A stretch of DNA of 64,000 nucleotides, taken from Salinimonas iocasae (GTDB taxonomy: Bacteria; Pseudomonadota; Gammaproteobacteria; Enterobacterales; Alteromonadaceae). Below are positions 60,755 to 64,000 of the stretch, piece after piece. The notes below the pieces were generated by a model. The model did no database searches. It was not told where the DNA came from and was given only the letters and a program-made list of their open reading frames with translations. Positions within the stretch are counted from its first letter, which is position 1. Each line of letters begins with the position of its first letter. The stretch spans positions 2,620,001-2,684,000 of the forward strand of contig NZ_CP039852.1 in assembly GCF_006228385.1 (NCBI RefSeq). The letters are read 5' to 3'. Position numbers and translations under genes: made by a program.

Positions 60755-61928
60755 ATGGATTGTTGCTCAGCAGTTACCGCTGACTGCTAGCCTTCTTCTA
60801 CTGATATGCCTGGAGACTTTTCTTACCGGTAAGCTCGGTGTAAAGTTCACGTATCGGTTGTGGCTACTCGTACCCGGTATATTGTTTTTAAATAACGTGC
60901 CGACAGGTTTGATATCGCTCCCGGCGAATAGTATTAGCTATTACGTAGTGGGTATCGGTCCCGCGCTAGCCACTAACGATAATGACTGGATGTTAGTCGG
61001 CTGGGCTTGCGGTGCCACTGCTCTAATCTTATATACGGTTAGTTACCACCTACGCATCGCCCGAACAATTAAGTCAGATAGCAATCACCATGCACCTGTC
61101 TTCGCCTCCGATGCCATTAGCTCCCCCATGCTATTTGGTGCGGTCAAACCCCGGATACTGGTCCCCTCGATGTTTTCATCCCAGTTTAACGAGCAGGAAC
61201 AAGCACTTATTTTAAAGCATGAACGCACTCACCGTTCTCACTATGACCACATCTGGAACTGTATGGCTTTATGCCTGTTAACCGTGTTCTGGTTCAATCC
61301 GGTTGTATGGCTGGCAGCAAGATCCTTCCGAACTAGTCAGGAGATAGCGTGTGATGCGGCTGTATTGGATAGCAGCTCACCAGAGGAAAAATTTATCTAT
61401 GCAAAAGCACTTGTGCTGTGTGCTGAGCATTCTGTAAGTCACATCAACCTTTATCCTACATTAGGAGATAAAAGCACAATGCTGAAACGTCTAAATGCAA
61501 TCAAACATCCCAGAGTCGTCAATAAAGCGACTATCCTGGCCTCCGTTGTCGTAGTTGGTGCACTATGCACAAACACCGCGCTGGCTAAATTTTCAACTCA
61601 GACTGTAAAACCCGAAGAAGCAGCTAAAGCATCGCCGGTAAAACGCGTCCACCCGGCTTACCCGGAAAAGGCCGCTAATAATGAAATGGAAGGTGAAGTC
61701 GTACTGAAGTTCGATATCACCGAAAACGGCGCTACTGACAATATCAGTGTTGTGAAGTCGTCCCCTCAGGGTGTGTTTGATAAAAGTGCCGTGGAGGCCC
61801 TAAAACAATGGAAATATAAACCTCGCATCCAGGGTGGTGTGGCGCAACGGCAAACCGGTTTGTTGGTTCAGTTGGATTTCAGACTGGGTCCGCCTGAGTC
61901 ATCGGGTAAAGAAAACACTGCTAAATAA
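60747..61928 (+). CDS. BlaR1-like M56 metallopeptidase with C-terminal TonB domain
   Basis: The 393-aa protein has membrane helices near residues 5-22, 28-48 and 85-105. The cytoplasmic M56 domain carries the zinc motif HERTH in LKHERTHRSHYDHIWN and the distal SQEIACDAAVLD. A further helix lies near 270-285, followed by a TonB-type C-terminal domain (about 300-380, VHPAYPEKAANNEMEGEVVL, EALKQWKYKP). It lacks the penicillin-binding sensor domain of true BlaR1. The TonB domain is on the periplasmic side and may sense or couple to an outer-membrane protein. ATG 60747 overlaps blaI by 8 nt; upstream in-frame ATGs lie inside blaI. No beta-lactamase gene is adjacent. Confidence 0.9.
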   Translation: MIEWIVAQQLPLTASLLLLICLETFLTGKLGVKFTYRLWLLVPGILFLNNVPTGLISLPANSISYYVVGIGPALATNDNDWMLVGWACGATALILYTVSYHLRIARTIKSDSNHHAPVFASDAISSPMLFGAVKPRILVPSMFSSQFNEQEQALILKHERTHRSHYDHIWNCMALCLLTVFWFNPVVWLAARSFRTSQEIACDAAVLDSSSPEEKFIYAKALVLCAEHSVSHINLYPTLGDKSTMLKRLNAIKHPRVVNKATILASVVVVGALCTNTALAKFSTQTVKPEEAAKASPVKRVHPAYPEKAANNEMEGEVVLKFDITENGATDNISVVKSSPQGVFDKSAVEALKQWKYKPRIQGGVAQRQTGLLVQLDFRLGPPESSGKENTAK

Positions 61929-61931
61929 TAT

Positions 61932-61956
61932 AAGGAGGCCTGGCCTCCTTTATTTT
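61932..61956. terminator. Hairpin terminator between convergent genes
   Basis: AAGGAGG / CCTCCTT, extendable inward, followed by TATTTT on the plus strand. It ends the BlaR1-like gene and touches the stop of the convergent kinase gene. Confidence 0.7.
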
Positions 61957-63560
61957 AAGGGTATATAGGTGGTAAGCACCTCAATTAACGCGCTTTTATC
62001 AATAGGTTTGGTGATAAAGCTTTGAATACCGCGATGAGTGTATTGGCTGTCATCATCCTCAAATACATCTGCTGATAACGCAACCACCGGCGTGGAAACT
62101 CCAAGACTACGAATTTGTTTCGTGGCTTCCCATCCACTAATACCCGGAAGATTCAAATCCATAAAAATTAAATCATACGACGCTGAGCTGGCCATTGCCA
62201 CCCCCTCCTCGCCACTCTCCGCAAGGTCGATAGTTAAACCCAGCGCTTGAAAAACAGCTTTGGCGACCTCTTGATTGATTAGGTTGTCTTCAATCACCAG
62301 AACTGCAGCCTGCGTGTTAAACGTGCCCTGCGTCCCCGCTTTTTCAGATGACTGGTTACCACCAGTCACAAGAGGCAGGTCAATTTCAACTGATGTCCCC
62401 TGCCCCGGCGAGCTCTCAATCTTAATATCACCTTCCATCAGGTCAACCAGGCCTTTCGTAATGGCTAACCCGAGCCCGCTCCCTTCCGTTTTTTTGTATT
62501 TGCCAACCTGAGTAAATTTATCAAAAAGCAGCGAGATATCTTCCTGCGCGATGCCGATCCCGTTATCTGTAACCTTGATCAACAAGTGCTGCTCGTGACA
62601 GGACACAGAAAGTGAAACCTTGCCACCGGCCGGCGTAAACTTAATAGCATTACTAAGCAGGTTTAAGATAATCTGGCTTAGTTTCGACTCATCATAGAAC
62701 AGAACAGAAGGAACTTGCTCATCAAGCTCGAGTGAAAACCCCAGCTGTTGCTCCTTTGCTCTTGGCACCATCATGCCCCTGAGTGAATCAAAAAATAGTT
62801 TAGTGTCGATATCTTGCGCAGCGACATCCATTTTGCCTGCTTCAATCTTACTCAGATCCAATACCGAATTAACCAAATCAAGTAACCGCTTCCCACTATA
62901 ATCAATGTGGGTCATATACTCAGAAAACATAGCCGGGAGGGAAGTATTTTCAGTCTCTTCCAGCATGAGTCGGTTTAGTGTAATTATCGCGTTAAGCGGC
63001 GTCCTGAATTCATGGCTAATAGTGGATAAAAAATCGGTTTTACGTTGATTGGCCTTATCTAACTGGCGTATTTTAAGCCGTAATTCAAGTTGCGATACAA
63101 CTGCACGGCCTAAAACCGCGAGCGCTTCACGCTGATGCGCATTGAGTTGCTGAGGCTTATCACTGATAGTACAAAGTGTGCCGATGGCATGTCCTTCAGA
63201 TGAGACCAGTGGCGCCCCTGCATAAAAACGTATATAGGGATCGGCAGTAACCAGGGGATTATCGCGAAACCGCTCATCTTCCAGCGTGTCTGAAACCTCG
63301 AAGATATCCTCCTGAAGAATTGCGTGAGCACAAAATGCAACATCTCTGCTCGTTTCTGTCGCATCAAGCCCAACTTTAGATTTAAACCACTGGCGCCTTG
63401 CATCGACCAGGCTGATTAACGATATGGGCGTACCACAAATTTGCGATGCCATACGGGTAAAATCATCAAACACATCTTCAGCTTCAGTATCCAGAATATC
63501 GTACTGATATAACGCCTCCAGGCGTGCTTTTTCATCTTTTGGTTCAGGGGCGCTACGCAT
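61950..63560 (-). CDS. Hybrid sensor histidine kinase: GAF, HisKA, HATPase, receiver
   Basis: The 536-aa soluble protein has no signal peptide or membrane helix. An N-terminal GAF domain spans about residues 15-165 (ARLEALYQYDILDTEAEDVFDDF, AFCAHAI, RFYAGAPL). HisKA follows with the phosphorylated histidine in STISHEFRTPLNA, then HATPase with ILNLLSNAIKF (N box), DNGIGI and GSGLGLAI (G boxes). The C-terminal receiver has VIEDN, the phospho-acceptor aspartate in FMDLNLPG, and the lysine in ITKPID. It probably feeds a phosphorelay through a separate HPt protein. The frame is open 7 codons upstream from TTG; ATG 63560 (MRSAPEPKDEKARLE) is preferred, though no clear ribosome-binding site is seen. 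Confidence 0.92.
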   Translation of the reverse strand: MRSAPEPKDEKARLEALYQYDILDTEAEDVFDDFTRMASQICGTPISLISLVDARRQWFKSKVGLDATETSRDVAFCAHAILQEDIFEVSDTLEDERFRDNPLVTADPYIRFYAGAPLVSSEGHAIGTLCTISDKPQQLNAHQREALAVLGRAVVSQLELRLKIRQLDKANQRKTDFLSTISHEFRTPLNAIITLNRLMLEETENTSLPAMFSEYMTHIDYSGKRLLDLVNSVLDLSKIEAGKMDVAAQDIDTKLFFDSLRGMMVPRAKEQQLGFSLELDEQVPSVLFYDESKLSQIILNLLSNAIKFTPAGGKVSLSVSCHEQHLLIKVTDNGIGIAQEDISLLFDKFTQVGKYKKTEGSGLGLAITKGLVDLMEGDIKIESSPGQGTSVEIDLPLVTGGNQSSEKAGTQGTFNTQAAVLVIEDNLINQEVAKAVFQALGLTIDLAESGEEGVAMASSASYDLIFMDLNLPGISGWEATKQIRSLGVSTPVVALSADVFEDDDSQYTHRGIQSFITKPIDKSALIEVLTTYIPLK

Positions 63561-63690
63561 GCTATAAGCTACTAAAATCAATATCTTGAGTGAAACTTGT
63601 TCTCACACTATAGACCAGTTAGCTGCTGATGCCAGTTTCTTTATCACTTAATTGTTAACCACCCTCTCGGGAGCCTCATGCTTTGCCACT

Positions 63691-64000
63691 TTATCGCCTG
63701 ACATTTGTACCGCGAGGCTGGTGCCATAACGCTTTATTCTCTAGCGGCGTGCCCTCTGGCAATGCCGGATTATCCAGCATAAAAATCTGTCGCTTGTCGA
63801 GGTCGAGGCGTTTAAATGTTTCCTGATAAGTAGATTCAAACAGCGCATCAAATGAGCCATCTTCAATCGCTCGTTGCAATCCCGTCTCAATAAGACGAGC
63901 CAGTGTCGGATTACCCCGATTTACAAAAAAGTACATTGCGGTGGGATAATAAAGTGCAAGGCGCTTCTCCAGCACGATATCAGCAGGCAGGGTGCCGCTT
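63691..64000 (-). CDS. Periplasmic solute-binding-type protein, C-terminal part (5' end outside window)
   Basis: The minus-strand frame is open to the right edge, and the last ~103 codons are visible. The sequence LALYYPTAMYFFVNRGNPTLARLIETGLQRAIEDGSFDALF has the pattern of family 3 extracellular solute-binding proteins, where this helix follows the hinge. The upstream part is missing, so ligand and signal peptide cannot be judged. The gene lies 130 bp upstream of the hybrid kinase on the same strand, so it could be part of the same signalling unit. Such stand-alone binding proteins are common near sensor proteins in Alteromonadales. Confidence 0.75.
   Translation of the reverse strand, partial: SGTLPADIVLEKRLALYYPTAMYFFVNRGNPTLARLIETGLQRAIEDGSFDALFESTYQETFKRLDLDKRQIFMLDNPALPEGTPLENKALWHQPRGTNVRR

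Noticed and set aside
60747..61928. True beta-lactam sensor BlaR1
   Set aside because: The C-terminus is a TonB-type domain, not a penicillin-binding domain, and no beta-lactamase gene is adjacent.

Overview
The window looks like a chromosomal segment of a marine gammaproteobacterium of the Alteromonadales, most likely Alteromonadaceae (Alteromonas- or Salinimonas-like). The reasons are the protein sequences, the rpsP-rimM-trmD-rplS / ffh / ypjD / corB neighbourhood, an ECF sigma-DUF3379 pair, a FadR-type box before fadIJ, and a GlyGly-CTERM protein. No insertion sequence, prophage, CRISPR array, tRNA or rRNA was seen. Gene density is high and most operons end in clear intrinsic terminators.

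Layout. 1-2.6 kb: end of a sugar O-acetyltransferase, then the rplS-trmD-rimM-rpsP ribosomal operon (minus strand). 2.7-8.8 kb: an MsbA-like ABC exporter and an RND efflux pair (adaptor plus pump). 8.8-15.1 kb: a TerB-like protein and, upstream of it, three translationally coupled minus-strand genes that read as a MukBEF/MksBEF-type condensin: a 1228-aa SMC-like ATPase (DUF3584 type), a 211-aa winged-helix subunit and a 406-aa helical subunit. No Wadjet-type nuclease gene is present. 15.3-20 kb: ffh, ypjD, corB, an unannotated 59-aa gene and sixA. 20.2-28.3 kb: a cytoplasmic M16 peptidase, a 1496-aa propeller-PAS-GGDEF-EAL sensor, and two small proteins. 28.5-32 kb: fadIJ with a FadR-like operator. 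32.3-41.3 kb: a MoxR-DUF58-DUF4381-BatA-BatBC-BatD operon followed by a DUF885 lipoprotein peptidase. 41.5-44.4 kb: ECF sigma factor, DUF3379 anti-sigma candidate, putP. 44.6-50.1 kb: cysD-cysC-cysQ-cysN-SLC13 operon. 50.1-57.5 kb: natAB, a Yip1 protein, a DUF3025 protein, an M28 lipoprotein peptidase and asnB. 57.7-60.2 kb: a GlyGly-CTERM protein that keeps the metzincin fold signatures but has lost the catalytic glutamate. 60.3-64 kb: a BlaI/BlaR1-TonB regulatory pair with two BlaI-type operators, a GAF-hybrid histidine kinase, and the C-terminal part of a periplasmic solute-binding protein.

How the genes fit together. Much is core physiology: translation and protein targeting, beta-oxidation, sulfate activation, proline uptake and asparagine synthesis. 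Mixed in are envelope sensing and stress modules: the Bat operon, the ECF sigma pair, BlaI/BlaR1, c-di-GMP turnover and the hybrid kinase. The most notable items are the SMC-first condensin operon embedded in a core region, the pseudo-metzincin sorting-domain protein, the BlaR1-TonB fusion with visible operators, and two small genes below usual calling thresholds.
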